NCBI RefSeq assembly: GCF_902830275.1
Contig: NZ_CADESW010000008.1
Coordinates: 1 to 64,000 of the forward strand
Direction of reading: 5' to 3'
Length of the DNA stretch: 64,000 bases
Origin: Burkholderia stagnalis
Lineage (GTDB): Bacteria > Pseudomonadota > Gammaproteobacteria > Burkholderiales > Burkholderiaceae
The notes beneath the pieces were generated by a model that was not told the DNA's origin, searched no databases, and saw only the letters and a list, made by a program, of their open reading frames with translations. The translations under genes were made by a program, and so were the position numbers. Below, in pieces: positions 1-8,808 of the stretch; positions within the stretch are counted from its first letter, which is position 1; each line of letters begins with the position of its first letter.

Positions 1-159
1 TGACTTACTTTAGTGTGAGACTCTTGATACTTTTGCTATCCGATCCGAGGATCGGTTCGCTGCCATCAAGCGCCCACACTTATCGGCTGTTAATTTTTAA
101 AGAACGTTTCTGCGAGAAATTCTTCCTTCTCAGCAGCGCTGCGTTGTCAGCAGCAGAGA
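1..159 (-). other. rRNA operon leader with boxA
   Basis: Read on the minus strand this is the untranslated leader that precedes 16S rRNA in Burkholderia. A boxA-like antitermination sequence, GTTCTTTAAAAATTA, lies at 91-105. A short perfect hairpin, CCGATCC-GA-GGATCGG, lies at 40-55. The segment between boxA and the window edge (GCCGATAAGTGTGGGCGCTT and onward) is what I remember of Burkholderia rrn leaders. The 16S gene itself should begin just left of base 1 and cannot be seen, so the identification rests on promoter, boxA and leader text only. Confidence 0.75.
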
Positions 160-165
160 AACGAG

Positions 166-194
166 ATTATGAACACTGTTTCGCAGTTCGTCAA
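166..194 (-). promoter_or_regulatory. rRNA P1-type sigma70 promoter
   Basis: On the minus strand TTGACG (189-194) is followed after exactly 17 bases by CATAAT (166-171), a near-consensus sigma70 promoter. It points left into the boxA-containing leader, with a start expected near 158-160. The bases before it (GTAGTTAAAAAAGTTG, read on the same strand) are A/T-rich, as expected for an UP element. I saw no second promoter closer to the leader. Confidence 0.8.
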
Positions 195-369
195 CAACTT
201 TTTTAACTACTTCGTTGCGACTGCGGGGTTCATCTTCCTGCGCCGACCGGCGCCCTGCAGGCATCCGACCAACTCCGCTTCCCCCTTCCGCGCTGCGTTG
301 CCGTTAGCGCGAAAGAGGCGTGATTCTAGGCATCCCGCGCCGCAAGCGCAAGGGGGTTCGCAAAAATAT

Positions 370-1177
370 TTAAGAGGCCTCGCACGCCCCCGCCGCCTCA
401 ACCAAATGATCAATGAACGCCCGCGCGGTCGCCGGCAAGTGCCGGCGCTGCGGATACGCAGCATAGAGTTGTAGCGGCGCGGCCGGCCTGTCGAGCGCAA
501 CCCGCACCAGTTCCCCGCGTTCGATCAGGTCGCGGCACGCGGCCTCGACGACGATCGCAAAACCGACCCCGCACCGCGCGGCTGCCAACGCGAGCGTGCC
601 ACTATCTACTCGCAACCGCTCCTGCACACGCAAACTGGTCGGATGCCCGCCCGCGCCGACGAATCGCCATGGCCGCCCCTCGAGCACACCGACGGTAGTG
701 CCTCGAGCGCCTCGATACGCACGGGGCTGCCATGCGCGGCAATCACCGACGGCGCCGCGACAACCACGCTCGGCAGGCTCAACATCGGCTTCACGACGCA
801 CGCGCTGTCCGGCAGGCGCCGCGGCCGACAACGACTGCCAGGTCGAGATCCTCGAGCCCTGTTTCCAGCCCGGCGAGACTCGTCGAGCAGCGCAGGTCCA
901 CGGCCGGATGCCGGCACGCGAAGTCGGCCACGGCCGCGCCGAACAGCTGCGGACCGATTTCGCTCGGCAGGCTCACGCGCAGCCGGCCCTGCAAGCGGGA
1001 CTGCTCGGACGCAAGCGCATCGAGCGTTTCGTCGAGCACATCGAGCATCGGCCCGCACCGCTCGAACAGCAGCCGGCCCGCGTCGGTCAGCGTCAGGCCG
1101 CGCGCGTGCCGCTCGATCAGGCGCGTCGGCAGGCTCGCCTCCAGTTGCGCGACATGCCGGCTGACATTGGCATGGCA
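370..1177 (-). pseudogene. LysR-family regulator, truncated and frameshifted
   Basis: The minus strand encodes most of a LysR-type regulator, but in three frames. Starting near 1177, the second half of the winged HTH is readable (NVSRHVAQLEASL, then RLIERHARGLTLTDAG) and continues into the effector domain down to about 820. The match then moves to another frame (VKPMLSLPSVVVAAPSVIAA, about 810-700) and to a third near 690, which runs to the stop at 370 (PWRFVGAGG, RVDSGTLALAAA). The first 25-30 residues, with the recognition-helix start, are missing: the homology stops abruptly where a + strand transporter fragment begins. Two frameshifts plus loss of the 5' end make it a dead gene. Confidence 0.75.
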
Positions 1178-1429
1178 TCGACCTACATCCGCCTCGTCGC
1201 GGCGTCCTCCGTGAGCGCAGCCTTCCCCGCTCCGGACCGTCGCACCGGTTTCAGTGCGCTGCAAACGGCCGCAACCCATTTCGGCACGACGCTCGCGTTC
1301 GCGCTGGGCGCCTGGATGCTCGACGGCCACGCGGTGATCCGGGCCGGCATCGCCCCGCTGCTGTGGGCCTGCCTCGTCGGCTCGCTTGCGTTGCCGGCCT
1401 ATCTTTGGTGGTTGCGCGCGCACGCGTAA
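1178..1429 (+). pseudogene. C-terminal remnant of an MFS-type transporter
   Basis: About 80 codons with two hydrophobic segments (TTLAFALGAWML and LLWACLVGSLALPAYLWWL) end in a basic tail and a TAA. This looks like the last two membrane helices of a major facilitator protein; the loop SAAFPAPDRRTGFSAL is typical of such carriers. Upstream the frame becomes arginine-rich noncoding text that belongs to the opposite-strand LysR remnant, so nothing N-terminal survives. The two fragments abut near 1177, which suggests one deletion or inversion joined two genes that lay head to head. Confidence 0.5.
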
Positions 1430-1745
1430 CGGCGCATCGCGCCATGTCACATCGATGAAACGATTCTCCACCGCATTCCGGCCCGGTCGATCAAAACTGA
1501 AACGTTTTTGGCGGCCAAGCTTTCATTACGTCAAGTTACTTCTTGGAAATCAGGCGTTTGCGGCACCTGGCACGGTGTTCGCATGATCCGCCCTCGGCAG
1601 GGCTGCGCGCGGGTCATGGCGATCGTTGCATGCGCAGCCGGTCCATCGTGCGCTGCCGTCCCGCTCCCGCAAGCCGGGCCGGCCACGCCCCCGTTCGATC
1701 CATTCTGTCACGCGCCGCATGACGCGGCCGCGTCGGGAGGACACC
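1430..1745. other. Intergenic, no gene seen
   Basis: This 316-bp gap lies between the transporter remnant and the small secreted-protein gene. The open frames across it have no ribosome site or recognisable protein. 1485-1560 is relatively A/T-rich and probably carries the promoter for the genes at 1746 and 2077, but I could not pick convincing -35/-10 boxes. Confidence 0.5.
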
Positions 1746-2000
1746 ATGCATCCCCCTGGATTCAAACGCTCGTCACGCTGGCCACGCGTGATGCTCTGCA
1801 GCCTGTTCCCGGCGCTGATCGCCGCCACGGCGATCGCGCCGCCGAACGCACTCGCGGGCGGCAAGGTCGCGCCGCGCGGCCACGCCCAGGCGCCGTCCGG
1901 CAAGGAAGGCTGGGGCAAGCCCCAATACCCGCCATCGGGCCCGCACCCGGGCGACACCGTCAACAAGTCGGCGACGAACAATCGGATACCGAAGCAATAA
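1746..2000 (+). CDS. Small exported basic protein, 84 aa
   Basis: The ATG at 1746 follows GGGAGG at a good distance. The product has a basic N-terminus, a hydrophobic stretch (VMLCSLFPALIAATAIA) and a probable cleavage after NALA. The mature part of about 45 residues is rich in Gly, Pro and Lys (GGKVAPRGH, GKEGWGKPQYPPSG) and has no cysteine. I do not recognise a family. It ends 76 bp before the next gene on the same strand, which is also exported, so the two may be co-transcribed and the small protein could act with the larger one. That link is inference. Confidence 0.6.
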   Translation: MHPPGFKRSSRWPRVMLCSLFPALIAATAIAPPNALAGGKVAPRGHAQAPSGKEGWGKPQYPPSGPHPGDTVNKSATNNRIPKQ

Positions 2001-2076
2001 AGACAGGCACCACACCATTTTTTCGAATTGTCGGGGGACTCGTCCGAATCATCGGACACGATGCGTGAGGTTTGAC

Positions 2077-4206
2077 ATGAGCGCTTTGCGAACCCTATTC
2101 CGTCAGTTCAGGCATGTGGCGCGCTGTATCGTCGCGGCAGCACTCCTGGCCGCGGCCGGCGTCAGCCATGCAGTGCCGAGCGATGCCCAGATCGACCTGA
2201 AGATCCTGATCATCGCGAGCCAGCAGGCCGGCAGTTCGCCCGAGCTGGCAGCCGCCCGATCGATCCTCGATCGCGTGGGCATTCCGTATACGATCTACAC
2301 GTACGACACGAACAACCCGACGCTGCCGCCGCTCGAAACCGGCAACCACGCGCTGTACCAGGGGATCGTCCTGCCGGTCAGCGACTACCGCTACATGAAC
2401 CCGTTCGCCGGCGGCGCGCTTGCGCAGACGCTCGCGCGCTACCAGTTCAAGTACAACGTCCGGCTTGCGAGCTTCTATACGTGGCCGGGCGACAGCGCCT
2501 GCCTGCAGTACGTGAACTACCAGGACACGACCGCGACGCCGCTGTCGTCGCTGCTGACGTCGTCGGGGCAGGCACTGTTCCCGTACATGAACGCCGGCAC
2601 GTCCACGAGCAGTCCGCTCACGATCTCGAACGCGTGGACGTACTTCGCATCGCCGGCCAGCCCGCTGCCGACCGGCACGACCGTCACGCCGATCGTGCAG
2701 GCCACGGGCCCGGGCAACGCGACGTACTCGATCGGCGCCACCTGCCTGTTCGCGAACACGACGCCGCTCACGGGCGACAGCACGACGCGCGAGACGATGT
2801 CGCTGATGTTCGACAACAGCCAGTACCTGACGCACTCGATCACGCTGTCGTACGGGATCGCGAACTGGCTCACGCGCGGCCTGTTCCTCGGCAGCCGGCA
2901 CGTCTACATCGATCCGCAGGTGGATGACAACGGCATTCCCGACGAGATCTATCCGTACGCGCAATCCGACTCCACCGGCCTGTGGTACGACGTCCGGACC
3001 GGCGCCACGACCAGCACGAGCCCGCCCGGCCAATGCCCGCTCGGCTCGACGAGCCCGGCGACGGGCCTCACCGGCTGCGAGTACCGCACCACCGGCGCGG
3101 ACTTCACCAACATCGTGAACTGGCAGTCGCTCGTGAACCTGACGACGCCGAACGCGTCCGCGGTCAAGCTTACGCTCGCGTACAACGGCGAAGGCTACGG
3201 CAAGGCGTTCGGCGGCCAGGGTTTCTACCCGCCGAGCGGCACGGATTCGCTGTCGCTGCAGACCGCGCTGCTGCAACGCAATTTCAAGTGGATCAGCCAC
3301 ACCTACGACCACGAACTGCTGGATCCGCCGTACACGACCACCGCCGCGCAGGTCACGGCCGAGATGCAGAAGAACCTGACCGTCGCGAACCGGTTCGGCT
3401 TCACGACCTTCAGCGCAAGCACGCTGGTGACGCCGGAAATTTCCGGCCTGTACAACCCGACGACGCTCGGCGCACTCGCGTCGTTCGGCACGCGCGTGCT
3501 CGTCTCCGACAGCTCGAAGCCGACGCCGCCCGTCGGCACGGCCGGCTGCCCGGTGAACAACGGCGGGGTGGCGTGGCCGCTGCCGGCGTTCAACGCGGGC
3601 AAGTACAGCTGCGTGAACCAGACGATCTTCGAGGTGCCGCGCTATGCGACCGCGCTGTTCTACAACGTGTCGCAGCCATCGGAATGGGTTGCCGAATACA
3701 ACTACTTCTATGGCGCGAACGGGATCGACCCGACCCGCTGGGGCTATGACCTGACCTACGCTCAGGTGCTCGACAAGGTGTCCGACCAGCTCGTCGTCTA
3801 CCTGCTCACGTACGACAACCGGCCGATGATGTTCCACCAGTCGAACCTGCGCGCATACAGCGGCACGAGCACGCTGCTCGGCGACCTGCTCAACGCGACG
3901 TTCACGAAGTACAACAAGTACTACAAGAACCTGCCGATCCAGAGCCCGTACCTGTCGACGATCGGCACGCTCGCGAACCAGCGGATGGTCTACAACGCGT
4001 CGAACGTGGCGGCAACGCTCACGCCCGGCAAGTCGATCGTCGTCAGCGCATCGCGCTCCGACGGGCAATCGGTGGTCGTGCCGGTGACGGGCGTCACGAT
4101 CGGCACGTCGACCGAGGTATACGGCGGCCAGAACATTTCGAACCTCACGCTGCTGCCGGCCACCGCCTATACGACGCAGATCACGCCGGCGCCCGCGTGG
4201 CAGTAG
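2077..4206 (+). CDS. Exported Agd3-like polysaccharide deacetylase candidate
   Basis: I chose the ATG at 2077 over the in-frame GTG at 2065 because GTGAGG at 2065-2070 then serves as ribosome site. The 709-aa product starts with a signal peptide (CIVAAALLAAAGVSHA, cleavage near residue 33). Next come a region resembling a type-1 glutamine-amidotransferase-like fold (KILIIASQQAG) and a central domain with the pair DPQVDDNGIPDE and the motif WISHTYDHELLD. A paired Asp and a His-x-x-x-His motif are the metal ligands expected of an NodB-like deacetylase; the layout most resembles CE18 (Agd3), which deacetylates galactosamine-containing exopolysaccharide. Tyr/Asn-rich repeats follow to the C-terminus. 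No membrane anchor is seen, so it is probably periplasmic or secreted. The family call is from motifs only. Confidence 0.5.
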   Translation: MSALRTLFRQFRHVARCIVAAALLAAAGVSHAVPSDAQIDLKILIIASQQAGSSPELAAARSILDRVGIPYTIYTYDTNNPTLPPLETGNHALYQGIVLPVSDYRYMNPFAGGALAQTLARYQFKYNVRLASFYTWPGDSACLQYVNYQDTTATPLSSLLTSSGQALFPYMNAGTSTSSPLTISNAWTYFASPASPLPTGTTVTPIVQATGPGNATYSIGATCLFANTTPLTGDSTTRETMSLMFDNSQYLTHSITLSYGIANWLTRGLFLGSRHVYIDPQVDDNGIPDEIYPYAQSDSTGLWYDVRTGATTSTSPPGQCPLGSTSPATGLTGCEYRTTGADFTNIVNWQSLVNLTTPNASAVKLTLAYNGEGYGKAFGGQGFYPPSGTDSLSLQTALLQRNFKWISHTYDHELLDPPYTTTAAQVTAEMQKNLTVANRFGFTTFSASTLVTPEISGLYNPTTLGALASFGTRVLVSDSSKPTPPVGTAGCPVNNGGVAWPLPAFNAGKYSCVNQTIFEVPRYATALFYNVSQPSEWVAEYNYFYGANGIDPTRWGYDLTYAQVLDKVSDQLVVYLLTYDNRPMMFHQSNLRAYSGTSTLLGDLLNATFTKYNKYYKNLPIQSPYLSTIGTLANQRMVYNASNVAATLTPGKSIVVSASRSDGQSVVVPVTGVTIGTSTEVYGGQNISNLTLLPATAYTTQITPAPAWQ

Positions 4207-4336
4207 CCGCGCGATCGGCGCATCGCAGCGCAGCACGGACGCCCGCCGCCACGCGGGCGTCCCGCTGACTGTATCTTTCCCCCCGCGAAATCGAGGTCGA
4301 TAATGTCGGTGTCCCCGCTCCGGAAGGAGAGCTGCC

Positions 4337-5866
4337 ATGACCGACCACGCTTCGTCGCCGGGCGACCCCGATCTCGCTCAAGGCATCCCGCTGGCCGACC
4401 TTCCCGACGGCGGCATGGTGACCGGCCATGTCGGCGATGCGCCGGTCCTGCTGGTGCGCCGGGCAGGCACGTGCTTTGCGGTGGGCGCGACCTGCACGCA
4501 TTACGGTGCGCCGCTCGCGGACGGGCTCGTGGTCGACGACACGATCCGCTGCCCGTGGCATCACGCTTGCTTCAGCCTGCGTACCGGCGAGGCGCTCCGC
4601 GCGCCGGCGCTGTCCGGCCTGACGTGCTGGCGCGTCGAGCAGCGCGACGGCAAGGTCTTCGTGCGCGACGCGTTGCCTGCCGCCGCACCGCCCGTCTCGC
4701 CGGCCGCCTCGCATCCCGCATCGGTGGTGATCGTCGGCGGCGGCGCGGCCGGCAACGCCGCGGCACAGACATTGCGGCAGCAAGGGTATCAAGGCGCCGT
4801 CACGCTGCTGAGCGCCGATCCTGCATTGCCGTACGACCGGCCGAACCTGTCGAAGGACTACCTCGCCGGCACCGCGCAGGCCGACTGGCTCCCGCTGCAT
4901 GCGCCGGAGTTTTACGCGGAGCGGCAGATCGACGTGCGCTGCGGCGCGCGTGCGGTCAAGCTCGACCCCCGACAGAAAATCGTCACGCTCGCCGATGGCG
5001 GCCAGCTTGCGTACGACGCGCTGCTGCTCGCCACCGGCGCTGATCCGATCCGCCTCGCGGCGCCCGGCGCGACGCTGCCGCACGTGGCCGTGCTGCGCAC
5101 GCTCGCCGATTGCGATGCGCTGATCGCGCGCGCCGGCAGCGCGCGCCGATGCGTCGTAGTGGGCGCCAGCTTCATCGGGCTCGAGGTCGCGGCCGCGCTG
5201 CGCACGCGCGGCGTGGAAGTCCATGTGGTCGCGCCCGAAGCGCGCCCGATGGAGCGCGTGCTCGGCGCCGCGCTCGGCGACATGGTCAAGGCGCTGCATG
5301 AAGCGCACGGCGTGACCTTCCATCTCGGCGCGACGGTCGCGGCGATCGAAGCGGATCGCGTGACCCTGTCGACCGGCGCCGCACTGGCCGCCGAGCTGGT
5401 CGTGACCGGCATCGGCGTGCGCCCCGATATCGCGCTCGCGCAGGACGCGGGCCTCGCGATCGATCGCGGCGTGACGGTCGACGCGTTTCTGCAAACGAGC
5501 GTGCCGGGCATCTATGCCGCAGGCGACATCGCACGATGGCCGGACCCGAGAACCGGCGAGCGCATCCGCGTCGAGCACTGGGTGGTCGCCGAGCGCCAGG
5601 GCGCTGCAGCCGCGCTGAATATCCTCGGCCAGCGCAAGCCGTTCGCGGCGGTCCCGTTCTTCTGGAGCCAGCACTACGACGTGGCGATCAACTACGTCGG
5701 GCACGCGGAGCACTGGGATCGCATCGATGTCGACGGCGATCCGGCCGCGCACGACTGCACCGTCACGTATTGGCGCGACGGCAAGCCGCTCGCGGTCGCG
5801 ACGGTCGGGCGCGACCGCGCGAGCCTCGATGCGGAAGCCTCATTCGAACGACAGACGCCGGCGTGA
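4337..5866 (+). CDS. Rieske [2Fe-2S]/FAD-dependent oxidoreductase (AIFM3-like)
   Basis: A 509-aa fusion. Residues 16-110 form a Rieske domain with ligands C53-T-H55 and C72-P-W-H75. Residues 130-430 form a pyridine nucleotide-disulfide oxidoreductase fold with FAD-binding VVIVGGGAAGNAAA, a second dinucleotide site (CVVVGASFIGLEVAAALR) and the ATG/GD motif GIYAAGDIARW. A reductase C-terminal domain ends it. This order is that of apoptosis-inducing-factor-3-like proteins and of ferredoxin reductases fused to their own Rieske ferredoxin; the likely job is NAD(P)H-dependent electron transfer to an unknown acceptor in the cytosol. GGAAGGAGAG at 4321-4330 is a good ribosome site. It probably heads an operon with the two genes that follow. 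Confidence 0.85.
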   Translation: MTDHASSPGDPDLAQGIPLADLPDGGMVTGHVGDAPVLLVRRAGTCFAVGATCTHYGAPLADGLVVDDTIRCPWHHACFSLRTGEALRAPALSGLTCWRVEQRDGKVFVRDALPAAAPPVSPAASHPASVVIVGGGAAGNAAAQTLRQQGYQGAVTLLSADPALPYDRPNLSKDYLAGTAQADWLPLHAPEFYAERQIDVRCGARAVKLDPRQKIVTLADGGQLAYDALLLATGADPIRLAAPGATLPHVAVLRTLADCDALIARAGSARRCVVVGASFIGLEVAAALRTRGVEVHVVAPEARPMERVLGAALGDMVKALHEAHGVTFHLGATVAAIEADRVTLSTGAALAAELVVTGIGVRPDIALAQDAGLAIDRGVTVDAFLQTSVPGIYAAGDIARWPDPRTGERIRVEHWVVAERQGAAAALNILGQRKPFAAVPFFWSQHYDVAINYVGHAEHWDRIDVDGDPAAHDCTVTYWRDGKPLAVATVGRDRASLDAEASFERQTPA

Positions 5867-5901
5867 CGCGCGCGCGTGCCGAAAGCAGGAGGATCTGCAA
5901 C

Positions 5902-6129
5902 ATGACGACGAGGTTCAAGACGGGCGACCGGGTCACGTGGAATTCCGCGGCCGGCCACGTGACGGGTACGAGCATCGCGATTCATACGCCGGATTGCGAT
6001 TACAAGGGCCATCGGCACCACGCGTCGCCGGGCGATCCGCAGTACGAGACCAGGAGCGACAGGCCCGACCCCGTCGCCGCGCATCGCGGCCGCGTGCTCC
6101 CGCGCGTTTCCGGAAAGGGGGACGCGTGA
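5902..6129 (+). CDS. DUF2945 (hypervirulence-associated TUDOR-like) protein
   Basis: The 75-aa product begins MTTRFKTGDRVTWNSAAGHV and has DYKGHRHHAS and AAHRGRVL, the pattern of DUF2945 proteins, a small SH3/TUDOR-like fold of unknown role. The start follows an AGGAGG site at 5888-5893. It lies 35 bp behind the Rieske reductase, and its stop overlaps the GTG start of the DUF488 gene, so the three are likely one transcript. The extra C-terminal residues GKGDA read into the next gene's ribosome site. Confidence 0.8.
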   Translation: MTTRFKTGDRVTWNSAAGHVTGTSIAIHTPDCDYKGHRHHASPGDPQYETRSDRPDPVAAHRGRVLPRVSGKGDA

Positions 6130-6704
6130 AGCTGCCATTCTTCACGATCGGTCATTCCGACCGCACGCTCGACGACTTCATCGGCATGCTGACCGACGCC
6201 GACATCGCGCTGCTCGCGGATGTCCGCAAGATGCCGCGCTCCCGAACCAACCCGCAATACAACGAAACGACGCTCCCGGTCGCGCTCGCCGCATTCGACA
6301 TCGCGTACGAACACGTCGCCGCGCTCGGCGGCCTGCGCGGCAAGACGCGGAGCGTGTCCGACGACGTCAACGGCTTCTGGACCAACGACAGCTTTCATCG
6401 CTACGCCGATTACGCGCTCACCGAGGCGTTTCGCGCGGGCCTCGACCACCTGATCGAGCAAGGGCGCCGGCAGCGCTGTGCGGTCATGTGCGCGGAAGCC
6501 GTGTGGTGGCGCTGTCACCGGCGCATCGTCGCCGACTACCTGATCGCGCGCGGCGAGACCGTCTTCCATATCATCGGGCCGAACCGTCTCGAGCCTGCCC
6601 GCCTCACGCCGGGCGCCGTCGCTCAGCCCGACGGCACGATCGTGTATCCGCGCGCGGCCGACCACACCGGCGAGCCGGATCCCGGCGAACTCCCTCACGG
6701 TTGA
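6126..6704 (+). CDS. DUF488 family protein
   Basis: The start is a GTG whose bases overlap the preceding stop (GTGA, 6126-6129), a classic translational coupling. The 192-aa product begins with VKLPFFTIGHSDRTLDDFI and has ADVRKMPRSR, FWTNDSFHRYADYA and CAEAVWWRCHRRIVADYL. These are the conserved blocks of DUF488, including the two cysteines and the Arg/His cluster near the C-terminus. DUF488 proteins have no settled biochemical role. The acidic C-terminal tail (HTGEPDPGELPHG) is variable in the family. Confidence 0.85.
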   Translation: MKLPFFTIGHSDRTLDDFIGMLTDADIALLADVRKMPRSRTNPQYNETTLPVALAAFDIAYEHVAALGGLRGKTRSVSDDVNGFWTNDSFHRYADYALTEAFRAGLDHLIEQGRRQRCAVMCAEAVWWRCHRRIVADYLIARGETVFHIIGPNRLEPARLTPGAVAQPDGTIVYPRAADHTGEPDPGELPHG

Positions 6705-6830
6705 ATCCGGGATGCGGCGACGCGAACGGCCCACGCTTCCGGCGCCCGCGATCCTGCATTACCATCTTGCGTCCGCCGCGACTGCCCGCCCCCGGCATGC
6801 CGGCCTCGTCCACCACCCGCTCCCGCACCG

Positions 6831-7568
6831 ATGCTCACGCTCGTCATCCTCGCCGGCCTCTGGGCCGGCCTGCAGAACTCCCTCGCCGGCGGCGGCTCGT
6901 TCGTCACGCTGCCCGCGCTGATCGTGTCGGGCATGTCGCCGCTGGCCGCGAACATCACGTCGACGGTCGCGCTGTTTCCCGCGCAGGTCACGACCGGCTG
7001 GGCCAGCCGCCAGATGGTGCGCGGCGCGGGCAAGCTGCCGTTTCGTGCGCTGTTCATGATCAGCATCGTCGGCGGCGCGCTCGGCGGCCTGCTGCTGCTG
7101 AAGACCCCGTCGTCGATCTTCTCCCGGCTCGTGCCGTGGCTCGTGCTGTTTGCGACGGCCGTGTTCGCGTGGGGCAGCTTCTTTCGCAAGCCGAGCCAGG
7201 AAACCGTCCATCTCGGCCCGGTGACGACGGCAATCGCGCAGTTCGCGATCGCGATCTACGGCGGCTACTTCGGCGGGGGGATCGGCTTCCTGATGATGGC
7301 CGCGCTGACGATGGCGGGCCTGTCGCCGCGTCACGCGGCATCGACGAAGAACGCGCTCGCGGGCGTGATGAACGCGTCGGCGGTCGTGCTGTTCCTGACC
7401 TCGCCGCTGCTGCACTGGCCCGCCGCGCTCGCACTCGGCGGCGGCGCGATCGTCGGCGGCCTGCTCGGCTCGTGGGCGCTGCACCGCGTCAACGAGCGGA
7501 TTCTGCGGATCGGCATCGTGTGCATCGGCGTCGCGCTGACGATCGGGCTGTTCGCCAAGCCGTTCTGA
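6831..7568 (+). CDS. TSUP/TauE-SafE family membrane permease
   Basis: The 245-aa product has about eight hydrophobic helices and the family signatures AGLWAGLQNSLAGGGSFVTLP near the N-terminus and YGGYFGGGIGFLMMAALTMAG in the second half, which are repeats of each other. TauE/SafE proteins move sulfite, sulfoacetate or related organosulfur anions across the inner membrane; the substrate cannot be told here. The ATG at 6831 has no strong Shine-Dalgarno sequence. It stands alone on its strand, converging with the NnrU-like gene 40 bp downstream. Confidence 0.85.
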   Translation: MLTLVILAGLWAGLQNSLAGGGSFVTLPALIVSGMSPLAANITSTVALFPAQVTTGWASRQMVRGAGKLPFRALFMISIVGGALGGLLLLKTPSSIFSRLVPWLVLFATAVFAWGSFFRKPSQETVHLGPVTTAIAQFAIAIYGGYFGGGIGFLMMAALTMAGLSPRHAASTKNALAGVMNASAVVLFLTSPLLHWPAALALGGGAIVGGLLGSWALHRVNERILRIGIVCIGVALTIGLFAKPF

Positions 7569-7608
7569 CCGGCGAAGTCACCGGCCGGCGCCGGGGCCCC
7601 GCCCCCGC

Positions 7609-8187
7609 TCAGCCGAACGGCCGCACGCCGATCAGCCAGCCGTGCAGGAACAGCGCGAACACGGCCCAGATCACGAGGCCGGCGACGATCGCGATCGCAT
7701 CGCCGGACGTCTTGCCGGCCGGGTAGCGCACGCCGTCCCGGCGATCGCGCGCGCGCGACACCACGAAGCTCGCGAGCGACCAGACGAAGAACGCGCCGAA
7801 CAGCACGACCGCATGCAGCGTGCCGTTCGCGAGCAGGTGCGCGACCGCCCACACCATCACGCCGGCCACCATCGGATGCCCGACGAGCGCCTTGATGCGG
7901 TTCGCCGGCACGTGCGACGCCGCGATCAGCACGAACGCGATCGCGGTCAGCATCCCGGTCAGGTGCCGCACGCCGGCCGGCGACACCCACAGCAGCGTCG
8001 CGCCGCCGCGCGCGATGCCGTAGCCCCAGACGATCAGCACGAAACCGACGAGCGACGCGACCGAATAGCGCGCCTTCCAGCCCTTCTCGCCGAGACGGGC
8101 GATCTGCTCGGATCGCCAGCCGTCCGCGACGAGGCGGATCGAATGCACACCGAGGAAGATCGCCAAACCGAGAATCAGCACGAGCAT
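7609..8187 (-). CDS. NnrU family integral membrane protein
   Basis: The minus-strand ATG at 8187 gives 192 aa with six hydrophobic segments. It starts MLVLILGLAIFLGVHSIRLV and has the NnrU blocks HVPANRIKALVGHPMVAGVM and WAVAHLLANGTLHAVVLFG. The histidines in the membrane segments are the family hallmark, and NnrU is linked to nitrite/nitric oxide reduction in denitrifiers. No denitrification gene is nearby, so its role here is open. The open frame extends upstream to 8355, but that part is Arg/Pro-rich and lacks a ribosome site, so I took the later start. Confidence 0.85.
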   Translation of the reverse strand: MLVLILGLAIFLGVHSIRLVADGWRSEQIARLGEKGWKARYSVASLVGFVLIVWGYGIARGGATLLWVSPAGVRHLTGMLTAIAFVLIAASHVPANRIKALVGHPMVAGVMVWAVAHLLANGTLHAVVLFGAFFVWSLASFVVSRARDRRDGVRYPAGKTSGDAIAIVAGLVIWAVFALFLHGWLIGVRPFG

Positions 8188-8427
8188 CGGTTGTCTCCAT
8201 CTGGATGGATGATGAGTGGGGAAGCGTGCCGCGTGGCGTTCTGCGCGCCGTCTGCGGGGCACGACCGCGCCGATCATAAACGCCGTGCCGCCGGTTGTGA
8301 AGCGCGGACGTCGGTGAAACCGGACCGCGGACAAGGTGTCGGGCATGCCGGGCAAACAGGCACGCGCGATGCGCTGAACGGAAAGCGGATAAATGGCCGG
8401 CCGCGACGCCCTCCGCGGCCTGCGCTG

Positions 8428-8808
8428 TCATGTCGCGCGCTTGGGCTTCGGCTTGCGCTTCGCCGGCCGCGGGCCGGCCAGCAGCGCGGCGCGATATGCG
8501 CCGCGGCACCAGTCGAACAGCGCGCCCGCGTCCTCGAGCACGTCGGCCGGCGTTTCGTAATAGCCCTCGAGCGCGACGGTGCGCGTGCGCCCCGGATAGG
8601 AGAACGGCCCCATCCCCGCCGCGACGAACGCCGGGCGGTTGACGTCGTCGACACGCAGGAACAGCGACCCGCGCGACATGAAGCCGAACATCACGCCGTC
8701 GATCCGCAGCGATGCGCCGCTGAAGAACCGCGCGACCTCCACCGCGCCGAGGCTCGCGAGCTGATACGCGATCTCCTCGCCGTGCGCCTTCTCCGACTGC
8801 CAGCTCAC
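8428..8808 (-). CDS. TfoX N-terminal domain protein
   Basis: The 126-aa product starts at a GTG (8806-8808) that overlaps the upstream stop by four bases, coupling it to the dehydrogenase gene. Blocks ARFFSGASLRIDGVMFGFMS, GSLFLRVDD and ALEGYYETPADVLED are those of the TfoX/Sxy N-terminal domain. The Lys-rich tail (RPAKRKPKPKRAT) suggests nucleic acid or membrane contact. TfoX proteins regulate competence in other proteobacteria, but free-standing N-terminal domains like this are common and mostly uncharacterised. Confidence 0.8.
   Translation of the reverse strand: MSWQSEKAHGEEIAYQLASLGAVEVARFFSGASLRIDGVMFGFMSRGSLFLRVDDVNRPAFVAAGMGPFSYPGRTRTVALEGYYETPADVLEDAGALFDWCRGAYRAALLAGPRPAKRKPKPKRAT

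Noticed and set aside
8188..8355. N-terminal extension of the NnrU-like protein
   Set aside because: The extra residues are Arg/Pro-rich and absent from family members; the internal ATG at 8187 starts directly with the first membrane helix.
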